From assembly GCA_902812465.1 (NCBI GenBank), contig CADDZE010000019.1, forward strand, positions 1 through 64,000: a stretch of 64,000 bases of DNA. The letters run 5' to 3'. Position 1 is the first letter of the stretch, and every line of letters begins with the position of its first letter. Source of the DNA: Acidobacteriota bacterium. Lineage in GTDB: Bacteria; Acidobacteriota; Terriglobia; UBA7540. The notes below the pieces were generated by a model. The model had not been told where the DNA came from. It saw only the letters and a program-made list of their open reading frames with translations, and did not search any database. Below, one piece after another: positions 10,405 to 18,241 of the stretch. Made by a program: the position numbers and the translations under genes.

Positions 10405-11187
10405 TCAGGGGCGGTCCGAGCTATCATCCGGCTCAGCCTCTTGCTTGTGCGCCTTACGTTCCTTCTTTTCCAGCTTGCGCTCCTCCTTTTCCAGCTTCTT
10501 CTCTTGTTTGGCCTGGGCCTTGGCGTCGCGCCGGGCCTGCTGGAGCTCGCGTTTAAGCTCGCCGAACTTCTTCTCCTGGCTGGAGAAAGCGGTGGTGGCG
10601 CCATCCAGGGTATCGGACAGGTCATCGATAGCGTCGCGCAGGCTCTCGCGATAGGCGTCGAAGTGGGCGTCCGGCGATTGCTCAATGGAGCGCAATTTGA
10701 CGAGCTGCTGCGGACCCTGTGAGAGGAGCAGGCGAAGGCCACGCCGCATGTCGCCGTCGCGCTGGTATTGATAATCGATCCAGTTTTTGAGCTCGTCATC
10801 CACAGCGATGTACTCACCTAGGAGTCTGTCCAGTGCTACGCCAACGTCCTGCGGTGCGTCAGGACGGGCATCGGGTGGCCGGCTGCGGAGTTCCTCGAAG
10901 CGGCTAAGGCGTGTCTGGGCGATCTGCAGATATACCTCGATGCGTTGGCTGGGATCTTGTGCTTCTCGCAGGCGATCTTCTTCCTCGTCGCTCAGATTGG
11001 CGGGGTCCTGCTCAGTGGCTTGTAGGGGACAGAAGGGGAGCGGACTCAGCCAAGCCGCGAGCGGGCTTGCCGCGGGGACTCGACCTGGGTGCCTGGCAGC
11101 CCCGGCGCGTTTGACGCCCCCTGCCCCGGCGGCCGCAACGGCTGCGGCTACAAGGGCGACTGTCAAGCTCGACTTCATCGCAGTCAT
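10405..11187 (-). CDS. Secreted helical protein of unknown function (paralogue 1)
   Basis: 260 residues, not recognised. An N-terminal hydrophobic stretch (SSLTVALVAAAVAAAGAGG) suggests export. After residue 60 it is almost wholly helical, with an ExxxDPSQRIEVYLQIAQTRL segment at residues 75-95 and a very charged Lys/Glu-rich C-terminal coiled coil (residues 205-250: QEKKLEKEERKLEKKERKA). It resembles the next upstream protein in length of the helical core and in the E-x-(D/N)-P-x-x-R...LQ pattern, so the two may be diverged tandem duplicates. It starts five bases after that gene ends. Inference from position: works with the MCE lipid-transport proteins in the periplasm. Confidence 0.7.
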   Translation of the reverse strand: MTAMKSSLTVALVAAAVAAAGAGGVKRAGAARHPGRVPAASPLAAWLSPLPFCPLQATEQDPANLSDEEEDRLREAQDPSQRIEVYLQIAQTRLSRFEELRSRPPDARPDAPQDVGVALDRLLGEYIAVDDELKNWIDYQYQRDGDMRRGLRLLLSQGPQQLVKLRSIEQSPDAHFDAYRESLRDAIDDLSDTLDGATTAFSSQEKKFGELKRELQQARRDAKAQAKQEKKLEKEERKLEKKERKAHKQEAEPDDSSDRP

Positions 11188-11192
11188 GGCAT

Positions 11193-11732
11193 TCAGTGGG
11201 GCAGAGACGTATCCTTCTCGAAGGGTTTCTTTGCATTGCTCTCTGCGTCCAGCCGGCCGCCAGGAAACAGCGCCGCCAGAACCTTCGTTCGAAGCTGGTC
11301 GACTTCCTGTACCGCTCTATCGACTGGGGCCCGATCCTCATATGAGACGCTGTGGGCCAGATCGGTCAACACGCGTGCGCTCTCTCGCAGGCCGATATCC
11401 AAGTCGCGAAAGCCCTGGGGCTTGACTTCAGCCGCGCGGCCCGTACCCTCGAGCGTCTGCCAGGCGCGCTTCATCCAGTTGACAAACGCCTCGAGCCTCT
11501 GGCTTCCCTCTTCGGGACGGTTCTCCCGATAAAAGCCTACTGCTTGCTGCAGTTCCAGAGTCCCCAGGCGCACTTGGAGCTTGGCTCTCTTCACCGGATT
11601 CTGTTCGCGCTCGATGCGGCGGAGCAGGTCCTGCTCCGTGTCGGGATGCGACGGATAGACTACGCCCGGCGCGAGACCACTGAGGACTACCGGAAGCCAG
11701 ACGACGAGGCTGAACCGGGGTCGGAGGTACAT
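11193..11732 (-). CDS. Secreted helical protein of unknown function (paralogue 2)
   Basis: 179 residues from MYLRPRFSLVVWLPVVLSG, a start preceded directly by GGGAGGGGAG and giving a clear signal peptide; the frame extends 38 codons further upstream without conserved character. The mature part is helical: REQNPVKRAKLQVRLGTLEL aligns by eye with the neighbouring protein's REAQDPSQRIEVYLQIAQTR, and a second helical block (VNWMKRAWQTLEG, DLDIGLRESARVL) follows. It lacks that neighbour's charged coiled-coil tail. Function unknown; co-directional with mlaD upstream and the paralogue downstream. Confidence 0.7.
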   Translation of the reverse strand: MYLRPRFSLVVWLPVVLSGLAPGVVYPSHPDTEQDLLRRIEREQNPVKRAKLQVRLGTLELQQAVGFYRENRPEEGSQRLEAFVNWMKRAWQTLEGTGRAAEVKPQGFRDLDIGLRESARVLTDLAHSVSYEDRAPVDRAVQEVDQLRTKVLAALFPGGRLDAESNAKKPFEKDTSLPH

Positions 11733-11892
11733 CTCCCCTCCCTCGGCTCTCATTATAGCTGTTCGAGAGCTCTGCCGGGGACAGGCTGCCCGCTCTCTGT
11801 TGCCCTTTCTGCTTCGAGGGCGTAGGAGAGTGACCCGAGTTGGCACGGTGCGTGGCCCGCAGGAGGGAGCCAGCGCGCGTCGGGACTCGGGC

Positions 11893-12969
11893 TCAGAAGA
11901 TCCGGACGTGAATCGTCAGGTACTTGCGGGGATTCTGCCTGAATTCTGTGAGGAATTCCCGCAGCGATTTCGAGCTCTCACTGAGGTTGTTATAAAGGGT
12001 CTTGTCCGTGGAAAGCAGCCCGAGTGTGCCCTGGCCCTGCTTCATCCTTCCTGTAACCACGTCGAGGTTGTCGGTGACGCTGTTCAAATGTGCGTAGAGT
12101 TGGTCATCCGTCACAAGCTTGCCGAGGGTGCCTTGGCCCTTATTGATTTTGTCGATCAGGGCATTGGCCTTGTTCGTGACCTCGCGCATGTCGTTGTAGA
12201 TGGTGGGATCGCTAATGAGCTTGCCGACGGTGCCGTTGCCGCGCTGCACATCATCCATGAGATGGTTGAGCCGGTCGAGGGTGGCGACGGTCTTTTGATA
12301 GACGGTCTCGTCCGCGAGGAACTTGCCGAGCGTGCCGCGCCCCTTCTGCATGTCGAAGACGAGCGTTTGGAAGGCCTTGGTGGTGTCATTAAAGCGGTTG
12401 TACAGCTCATCGGAGTAGATCAGTTTACCGATGGAGCCCTTTCCGGCGCTAATCTGGTTTGTGATATCGTTGAGCGTGTTGCTGAGCACGCGCAGGTTGG
12501 AGACGACGTCGTCCGCGTTCTGCACGATTTCCTTGATGTCCTTTTCCTGGTGCGACTTCACTTCGCCGCCGTCGGGTATGACGGGCTGGCCGGGGCTGCC
12601 GCGCGAAATATCGATGTAGGCCTCACCCAGAAGACCAGCCGTAGCGGAATCGGCCATTGAATCGGCGCGGATCTCATTCTGAAAGCGGCGGCTAATGCGC
12701 ATATCAATCTCCACTGCGCGATCCGGATCGGTGTAGGGCGAGATGCGAATGCGGCTCACGTTGCCCACGGCGATGCCGGCCAGGCGAACCTGCGATCCGA
12801 CGCGCAAACCGCCGGCACTGGCAAAGTAGGACCTGATCGTGTACTTGCGCGTCAGGAATCCTACTTGGCCGCCGATGTAGAAGATTCCGACTGCTAGGAC
12901 GATAAGGCTGACGGCCACCATGATGCCCACTCGAAGCTGCGTCCAGGCAATTTCTTTGCGCTGCGGCAT
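11893..12969 (-). CDS. MlaD-family MCE protein with five 34-residue C-terminal repeats
   Basis: 358 residues. One N-terminal transmembrane anchor (residues 14-33, VGIMVAVSLIVLAVGIFYIG) is followed by a single MCE domain (about 40-125, with GGLRVGSQVRLAGIAVGNV and LLGEAYIDISRG). MCE proteins form hexameric rings that carry phospholipids or other lipids between inner and outer membranes. The C-terminal region carries five copies of G-x-G-(S/T)-(L/I/V)-G-(K/L)-(L/F) starting at residues 176, 210, 244, 278 and 312: an exact 34-residue period. Each unit continues with a D/E-x-x-(L/V)-Y motif, suggesting a regular helical rod. The ATPase gene lies just upstream; no MlaE permease is adjacent. Confidence 0.92.
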   Translation of the reverse strand: MPQRKEIAWTQLRVGIMVAVSLIVLAVGIFYIGGQVGFLTRKYTIRSYFASAGGLRVGSQVRLAGIAVGNVSRIRISPYTDPDRAVEIDMRISRRFQNEIRADSMADSATAGLLGEAYIDISRGSPGQPVIPDGGEVKSHQEKDIKEIVQNADDVVSNLRVLSNTLNDITNQISAGKGSIGKLIYSDELYNRFNDTTKAFQTLVFDMQKGRGTLGKFLADETVYQKTVATLDRLNHLMDDVQRGNGTVGKLISDPTIYNDMREVTNKANALIDKINKGQGTLGKLVTDDQLYAHLNSVTDNLDVVTGRMKQGQGTLGLLSTDKTLYNNLSESSKSLREFLTEFRQNPRKYLTIHVRIF

Positions 12970-13072
12970 GTACGCTCCTCCTTTTTAGCGTGAGTTCTCA
13001 GTGGCGATCTTGGGGCGCAGCCCGGCGCGATCCGCTATCACCCCGTCCAAGGAGCAGCCGGAGCTGCAGGCT

Positions 13073-13900
13073 TCACGCCAGGAACTTCCTCAGATAGCCA
13101 TCCTCCGTCCGAGCCAGCTCGCGTTCGCTGCCCGCAAAGTAGATCCGGCCGTCGCGCAAGACGACAAATCGCGTCACCGGACGCGGAGTTCCGCCGGGCC
13201 GTCCGTCGGTGCCGAGGGGCATTAGCCCGTCCCTTTCGGCCGAATAGGTGAAGTTCGTTAGAACCGCGGCATCCTGGAGGCGGTGCGTCACCACGATGGA
13301 CGTCACATGCCGAGTGTCGCGCAGCTTGGCCACCAGCACGGTGATGGTATGTGCCGTCACTGGATCGAGGCCTGCGGTGGGCGAGTCATAAAGCATGATC
13401 GAAGGTTGGGTGATGATAGCGCGCGCGATAGAGACCCGCCGCCGCATACCTCCCGAAAGTTCGGAGGGCATCTTGTCGATGGCGTCCTCCATTTCGACGA
13501 AGCGAAGCACCTCGCGTACCCGCTCTTCGATCTTGGTCTCGTCCCGTTCCCCCTCCTCGTAAAGTCGGTAGGAGACGTTTTCGTAGACGGAGAGCGAATC
13601 AAAGAGGGCTCCCTCTTGAAATACGATGCCCATGCGCTTGCGAAAGGCGAGCAGCTGGGTCTCGGGCAGGGGGACGATGTCCTGATTCTCAATTAAAATC
13701 TGCCCCGAGTCAGGCTTTATCAAGCCCAGGATGAGCTTCAATAGGATCGACTTGCCGCTGCCGGTTACCCCCAGTAAGAACAAAGTCTCGCCGCGAGCCA
13801 GCTGGAACGAGATATCGGAGAGCACGTGCTTTTCGTCAAAGGAGAGCGACACGTTGCGGAGCTCGATCACGGGCCCTGCCGATACGTCCACAGCCGCCAC
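13073..13900 (-). CDS. MlaF-like ABC transporter ATPase
   Basis: ATP-binding subunit of an MCE-type lipid transporter. Walker A is GVTGSGKS (with Val instead of the usual Pro/His), signature LSGGMRRRVSIARA, Walker B IMLYDSPTAGLDP, switch VVTHRLQDA. The MRRRV form of the signature helix is characteristic of MlaF. After the ATPase core there is an extended C-terminus with a Gly/Pro-rich insert (TDGRPGGTPRPVTRF). The start is uncertain: GTG at 13900 is given because homology begins right after it and a TATACT sits just upstream, but the frame is open to 13978. It is the first gene of the cluster; the usual MlaE partner is not next to it. Confidence 0.88.
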   Translation of the reverse strand: MAAVDVSAGPVIELRNVSLSFDEKHVLSDISFQLARGETLFLLGVTGSGKSILLKLILGLIKPDSGQILIENQDIVPLPETQLLAFRKRMGIVFQEGALFDSLSVYENVSYRLYEEGERDETKIEERVREVLRFVEMEDAIDKMPSELSGGMRRRVSIARAIITQPSIMLYDSPTAGLDPVTAHTITVLVAKLRDTRHVTSIVVTHRLQDAAVLTNFTYSAERDGLMPLGTDGRPGGTPRPVTRFVVLRDGRIYFAGSERELARTEDGYLRKFLA

Positions 13901-14013
13901 GCTTACAGTATAGCTCCTGCCCAAGCCGCCGACGGAAGGCCACCGCATCGGCCCGCATCCCGGGTGCGGGAGAGCCACCGTGGAGCGGAAGGCGCGGATC
14001 GGCCCGTTTGTGC

Positions 14014-14042
14014 TTGACTTGCACCGGCAGAAAGTTGATGCT
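14014..14042 (+). promoter_or_regulatory. Possible carD promoter
   Basis: TTGACT at 14014-14019 fits a -35 box; the best -10 at 17 bases, GATGCT, is poor. The leader to carD would be about 40 bases. Weak call. Confidence 0.3.
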
Positions 14043-14084
14043 AGTTAGCACCCGGTTTTCCAATACCAGAATGCGAGGCGCCAC

Positions 14085-14594
14085 ATGACCTTTCATGTTG
14101 GAGACAAAGTTGTCTATCCCAATCAGGGTGTAGGTGTTGTCGAACAAATCTCTACCCGCAATCTGACTGGCCAGCAGGAGACCTTCTACCTTCTTCGGCT
14201 GAACTCGAACGGCCTTCGCGTGATGGTGCCGATGAGCAACGCTGCCAGCGTCGGCCTGCGACACGTCGCCAAGAGCCGCGAGGTGGTGGAGGTGCTGGAG
14301 TACCTGCAGGGGGGTGCCATCAAGGCATCGCCAGACTGGAAGGGGCGCTTTAAGGAAAATTCGGACAAGATGCACAACGGATCCCTCCTTCAGGTCGCTG
14401 AGGTGTTTAAGAGCCTGCTAGTTCTGAGCCAGGCCAAGCCTCTCTCATTCCGCGAGAAACGCATGCTCGACCGGGCCTGGCAGCTCATGGTGGATGAAAT
14501 CGCGATGGTGCGCGGAGCATCGAAAGAGGTGGTGGAAGGGCAGCTGGCTAAGGCTCTAAGCAAGTCCCGCCTGAGCATTGCTCTTCCCAGCTAA
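14085..14594 (+). CDS. carD: CarD-family RNA polymerase-binding regulator
   Basis: 169 residues. The N-terminal Tudor-like RNA polymerase-interacting domain (residues 1-60) has MTFHVGDKVVYPNQGVGVVE and VMVPMSNA; the C-terminal helical DNA-binding domain includes LLVLSQAKPLSFREKRMLDRAWQL split over residues 107-130. CarD binds the beta subunit and stabilises the open complex, notably at rRNA promoters. The ATG follows GAGG at six bases. It diverges from the MlaF-like gene and precedes dciA on the same strand after 177 bases. Confidence 0.95.
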   Translation: MTFHVGDKVVYPNQGVGVVEQISTRNLTGQQETFYLLRLNSNGLRVMVPMSNAASVGLRHVAKSREVVEVLEYLQGGAIKASPDWKGRFKENSDKMHNGSLLQVAEVFKSLLVLSQAKPLSFREKRMLDRAWQLMVDEIAMVRGASKEVVEGQLAKALSKSRLSIALPS

Positions 14595-14771
14595 ACAAGT
14601 GGGCGGAAGCACCTGGGTGCCGCCGTCACTGTCCTCCCGGCGAGTGGTTGCCGGCTGTGCCTTCTCAATGGCACCTGCCCTGGCTTGCTGGGATTTTGAT
14701 CGACGAGTGGAAGGACCTTACGGCACGAAGCCAATAGGGCGCGGATGACGCGCTGAAAGTAAAGACAAGCT

Positions 14772-15248
14772 ATGGACGAGGTCGTCAAGCTTATTCCCGC
14801 GGTTTTCCGTCGCCACGTCGGTCACGGGCAGGCACCCGTGGTCGAGATTCTGGATCCGCTTTGGACGTGCGTGGCCGGCAAGACGATTGCCGCCCATTGC
14901 CGGCCGGTCTCCTTCGCTGCCGGTCGGCTGACGGTTCGGACGGGTTCACGGGCCTGGGCGACGCAACTATGTGCCCTGAAGGAAGAGCTGCGGGCAACGA
15001 TCAACAGCTTCCTAGGAGCTCCGGTGGTCAAAAGTATTATCGTCCGGCATTCGCCCTCCGCTGCGGAAGAGAAGTCCGCCATCGCCACACCCCCCCAAGC
15101 GTTTCCGCGCGAGGAAACTGTTCGGCCGGTGTCCGCCGGAAATAATTTGGGCGAGGCGGGGACGAAACTGCCTCCGCAGATCGCCGAAGTGGTGTCCCGC
15201 TCCTTCGCCCGCTATTTTGCCCGGCCCGGAGGAACCTCATGCCGCTGA
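14772..15248 (+). CDS. dciA: DciA (DUF721), replicative helicase loading factor
   Basis: 158 residues. The DUF721 core spans about residues 15-95: VVEILDPLWTCVAGKTIAAH, FAAGRLTVRTGSRAWATQL and LRATINSFLGAPVVKSIIVR. In bacteria without DnaC/DnaI, DciA interacts with DnaB and helps load it on DNA, so it would be the helicase operator here. The C-terminal part (100-158) is unconserved and probably flexible. Its stop overlaps the gatC start by ten bases, indicating translational coupling. Confidence 0.88.
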   Translation: MDEVVKLIPAVFRRHVGHGQAPVVEILDPLWTCVAGKTIAAHCRPVSFAAGRLTVRTGSRAWATQLCALKEELRATINSFLGAPVVKSIIVRHSPSAAEEKSAIATPPQAFPREETVRPVSAGNNLGEAGTKLPPQIAEVVSRSFARYFARPGGTSCR

Positions 15249-15541
15249 CCGAAAAGGACGTGCGTTACGTAGCCGAGCTGGCCCACCTGGAACTCAGCGA
15301 CGAGGAGGTAAGGCAATTTCTGCCTCAGCTGGACTCGATCCTCCAATATATGCAGAAGCTCAACGAGCTCGATACAGAGGGTGTTGAGCCTATGGCGCAG
15401 GTGACGCACGCCGGAGAAGAAAGCAGTGCCTTCCGTTCCGACGAGGTCCGGTCAACCTTCTCGCCTGAGGTGGCCTTGGCTAACGCGCCGGAGCATGACG
15501 GACGATTCTTCAAGGTTCCCCGCGTCATCGAACGGGAATGA
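15239..15541 (+). CDS. gatC: GatC, subunit C of Asp-tRNA(Asn)/Glu-tRNA(Gln) amidotransferase
   Basis: 100 residues, the family's usual length, with the typical opening [41 protein letters not shown] and the ending RVIERE. GatC wraps around the GatA-GatB interface and stabilises GatA. GGAGG lies just before the ATG, inside the end of dciA. gatA follows after 155 bases. gatB is not in the window. Confidence 0.96.
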   Translation: MPLTEKDVRYVAELAHLELSDEEVRQFLPQLDSILQYMQKLNELDTEGVEPMAQVTHAGEESSAFRSDEVRSTFSPEVALANAPEHDGRFFKVPRVIERE

Positions 15542-15696
15542 CAGCGCTGCAGCGTGGTTGCCGCCCTGCCGCTGCGGCAAGGGATGGGCTCTGCCCCGCC
15601 GATAGGGCCGAAGCCAAGGCGTTGGGGGTTGCCCGGAGGAAGGGCACAGCTTCCGCACGGCGCAGGAAACCGCTGGCACGGGATCTAAAATCGTCG

Positions 15697-17148
15697 ATGG
15701 ACCTGACAGCTCTGACCGCAACTGACATTCGCGAGCTCCTTACCCGCCGCCAAGTCTCTGCGCAAGAGCTGGTACGAGCTCACCTTGACGCCATCGAACA
15801 GCGGGATAAGGAAGTTCGCGCATACCTTACACTCTGTCCGGAGCGGGCGCTCGAAAAGGCCCAGCAAGTGGACGCACTCATCGAAGCCGGCGAAGACTTG
15901 CCACCCCTGGCCGGGGTCCCGACTGCGATCAAGGACGTGATTTTGACGCGCGGCGTGCGCACCACCTGCGCATCCAAGATTTTGTGCAACTACATCGCGC
16001 CCTATGACGCCACCGCCGTCGCCAGGCTGGAAGCGGCCGGGGCGTGCGTATTGGGCAAGACCAATTGCGACGAGTTTGCCATGGGCTCGTCCACGGAGAA
16101 CTCCGGGTACTTCCCCACTCGCAATCCGCGCGACCTGGCGCGGGTGCCCGGCGGCTCGAGCGGCGGCTCGGCCGCGGCGGTCGCCGCCGGGATGGCTACC
16201 GTGGCTTTGGGCTCGGACACCGGTGGCTCCATCCGGCAGCCTGCGTCGTTCTGCGGCGTGGTAGGGATGATGGGGACCTACGGCCGCGTGTCACGCTTCG
16301 GATTAGTGGCGTTCGCGTCCTCGCTGGATCATATCGGCCCTTTCGGCCGGTCGGTACGTGACGTGGCGCGCGTGTTGGGAGTCATCGCGGGCCGCGACGC
16401 CAATGACTCGACTTCGGCGGACGTGCCCGTCCCCGATTACGAAGCCGCTCTGGACGAGAGCGTTCGCGGCATCAAGCTGGGCATTCCGGAGGAATACTTC
16501 CGGGGGCTGAGCAGCGAGATCGGCACCAATATCCAGAAGGGAATTCAACTGCTCGAGAAGCTCGGTTGTGTTGCCGTGCCCATTCGCCTGCCGCACACCG
16601 AGGCCGCCATCGCCTGCTACTACATCATCGCCACCGCCGAGGCGAGCTCCAATCTGGCGAGGTACGACGGCGTCCGTTACGGATTCCGCGCCTCAGGCTA
16701 CCGTAACCTGCGGGAGATGTACGAGAAGACACGCAACCAAGGCTTCGGCGCCGAGGTCAAGCGCCGCATTATGCTCGGCACTTATGTACTCAGCTCGGGC
16801 TACTATGATGCTTACTACCTCAAGGCGCAGAAGGTGCGAACGCTCATCACCCGCGATTTCCTCGAAGCCTTTGACGAGGTGGAAGTCATCGTGACGCCCA
16901 CTTCACCCATTCCCGCCTTCCGGCTAGGGGAACGCCTCGATGATCCCCTCCAGATGTACCTCGCCGACATCTACACCGTCACCGCCGACCTCGCCGGCAT
17001 TCCGGGCATCGCCGTGCCTTGTGGCCGCACCCGCGGCGAGCCGCCCCTGCCGGTGGGGATGCAGCTTCTGGGCAAGCACTTCGACGAAGCGCGCCTGCTG
17101 CAGGTGGCGCATGCCTTTGAGAGGGGGGGCGGCTTCGAGGTGGCCTGA
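15697..17148 (+). CDS. gatA: GatA, amidase subunit of Asp-tRNA(Asn)/Glu-tRNA(Gln) amidotransferase
   Basis: 483 residues from [19 protein letters not shown]; the frame is open 53 codons further up, but this ATG gives the normal family length. It hydrolyses glutamine to supply ammonia for transamidation of misacylated tRNA. The amidase-signature catalytic triad is present: Lys in [10 protein letters not shown], Ser in [14 protein letters not shown] and the nucleophile Ser in [18 protein letters not shown]. The C-terminus carries the usual [15 protein letters not shown]. It is followed, with overlapping stop and start, by a secreted phosphoesterase. Confidence 0.97.
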   Translation: MDLTALTATDIRELLTRRQVSAQELVRAHLDAIEQRDKEVRAYLTLCPERALEKAQQVDALIEAGEDLPPLAGVPTAIKDVILTRGVRTTCASKILCNYIAPYDATAVARLEAAGACVLGKTNCDEFAMGSSTENSGYFPTRNPRDLARVPGGSSGGSAAAVAAGMATVALGSDTGGSIRQPASFCGVVGMMGTYGRVSRFGLVAFASSLDHIGPFGRSVRDVARVLGVIAGRDANDSTSADVPVPDYEAALDESVRGIKLGIPEEYFRGLSSEIGTNIQKGIQLLEKLGCVAVPIRLPHTEAAIACYYIIATAEASSNLARYDGVRYGFRASGYRNLREMYEKTRNQGFGAEVKRRIMLGTYVLSSGYYDAYYLKAQKVRTLITRDFLEAFDEVEVIVTPTSPIPAFRLGERLDDPLQMYLADIYTVTADLAGIPGIAVPCGRTRGEPPLPVGMQLLGKHFDEARLLQVAHAFERGGGFEVA

Positions 17149-18149
17149 TGGAGTCCTTAGCCCGCAGCAATCGGCCTACAGCCTCCAGCCATCGCACACA
17201 CAGGAGCTCCCTGCGCGTGACCGAGTTGCTCGCGGCAGGAGTCCTCGTTGCCGTCATCGTGTTGCCTTGCCGTTCGCGGCCAGCCGGACAGTACACTCCT
17301 GGCGCCGAGGCGAAGCGGGCCCCGGCCCGCGTCGGAACGGCCAGCAGCAGCGTACCCGTGTTGGTCGGCGCGGGGGACATCGCCAGCTGCGACAACCTGG
17401 CGGGTGCCGAGGCGACTGCTAAGCTCCTCGATTCCATTCCCGGCACGGTCTTCACCGCCGGCGACGATGCCTACCCCGATGGCTCGGCCGAAGACTTCGC
17501 GCGGTGTTACGACCCTACATGGGGCCGGCACCGCGCCCGCACTCGCCCATCGCCCGGCAACCACGATTTCCATACCGCGCACGGCGCCGTCTATTTCCGC
17601 TATTTCGGAGCTGCTGCCGGCGAGCCAGGCCAAGGCTACTATAGCTACGACCTGGGAAGTTGGCACGTGATCGTGCTCAACAGTGACTGCGTCGATGTAG
17701 GCGGGTGCCAAGTGGGTTCGCCCCAGGAACGTTGGTTGCGTCAGGATCTGGCCGCACATCCGGCGCGCTGCACGGTGGCCTACTGGCATCACCCGCTTTT
17801 CAGTTCCGGCCGGCACGGCAACGATTCCGAGGTGAAACCGTTCTGGCAGGATTTATACCAGGCCGGTGCGGATCTGGTGATCAATGGTCACGATCATGAC
17901 TACGAGCGCTTTGCTCCCCAGGACCCCGATGGCCATGCCGATCCTGCGCGCGGCATTCGGGAGATTATCGTGGGCACAGGAGGAAAAAACCACCGCCCCT
18001 TTGGCGCCCCCAAGCCTAACAGTGAGGTGCGCAACGCCGATACCTTTGGCGTGCTCAAGATTACCCTGCACAACGGCAGTTACGACTGGCAGTTCATTCC
18101 CGAGGCAGGGAAGACTTTTACAGACTCAGGCAGCGGCACCTGTCACTAA
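17148..18149 (+). CDS. Secreted metallophosphoesterase (calcineurin-like)
   Basis: 333 residues. An N-terminal hydrophobic stretch (VTELLAAGVLVAVIVLP, residues 24-40) points to export. The metal-binding motifs of calcineurin-like phosphoesterases are in order: GAGDIASC, TAGDDAYPDGSAEDF (GD-x-x-Y instead of GDxxD), SPGNHDF, TVAYWHHPLF and INGHDHDYER. The layout resembles purple-acid/alkaline-phosphatase-type enzymes that release phosphate from esters outside the cytoplasm. The start overlaps the gatA stop (TGATG), but a shared function with GatA is unlikely. A later start within the first 25 codons is possible. Confidence 0.88.
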   Translation: MESLARSNRPTASSHRTHRSSLRVTELLAAGVLVAVIVLPCRSRPAGQYTPGAEAKRAPARVGTASSSVPVLVGAGDIASCDNLAGAEATAKLLDSIPGTVFTAGDDAYPDGSAEDFARCYDPTWGRHRARTRPSPGNHDFHTAHGAVYFRYFGAAAGEPGQGYYSYDLGSWHVIVLNSDCVDVGGCQVGSPQERWLRQDLAAHPARCTVAYWHHPLFSSGRHGNDSEVKPFWQDLYQAGADLVINGHDHDYERFAPQDPDGHADPARGIREIIVGTGGKNHRPFGAPKPNSEVRNADTFGVLKITLHNGSYDWQFIPEAGKTFTDSGSGTCH

Positions 18150-18241
18150 ACGCTCTCCGAATGCCCAGGAGGCCTTGGCTCTCAGGCAAACGGACATGAT
18201 TTCCGCCCTGGCGTAACCAGTGAAGCGCCCGTAGGCTTTAG

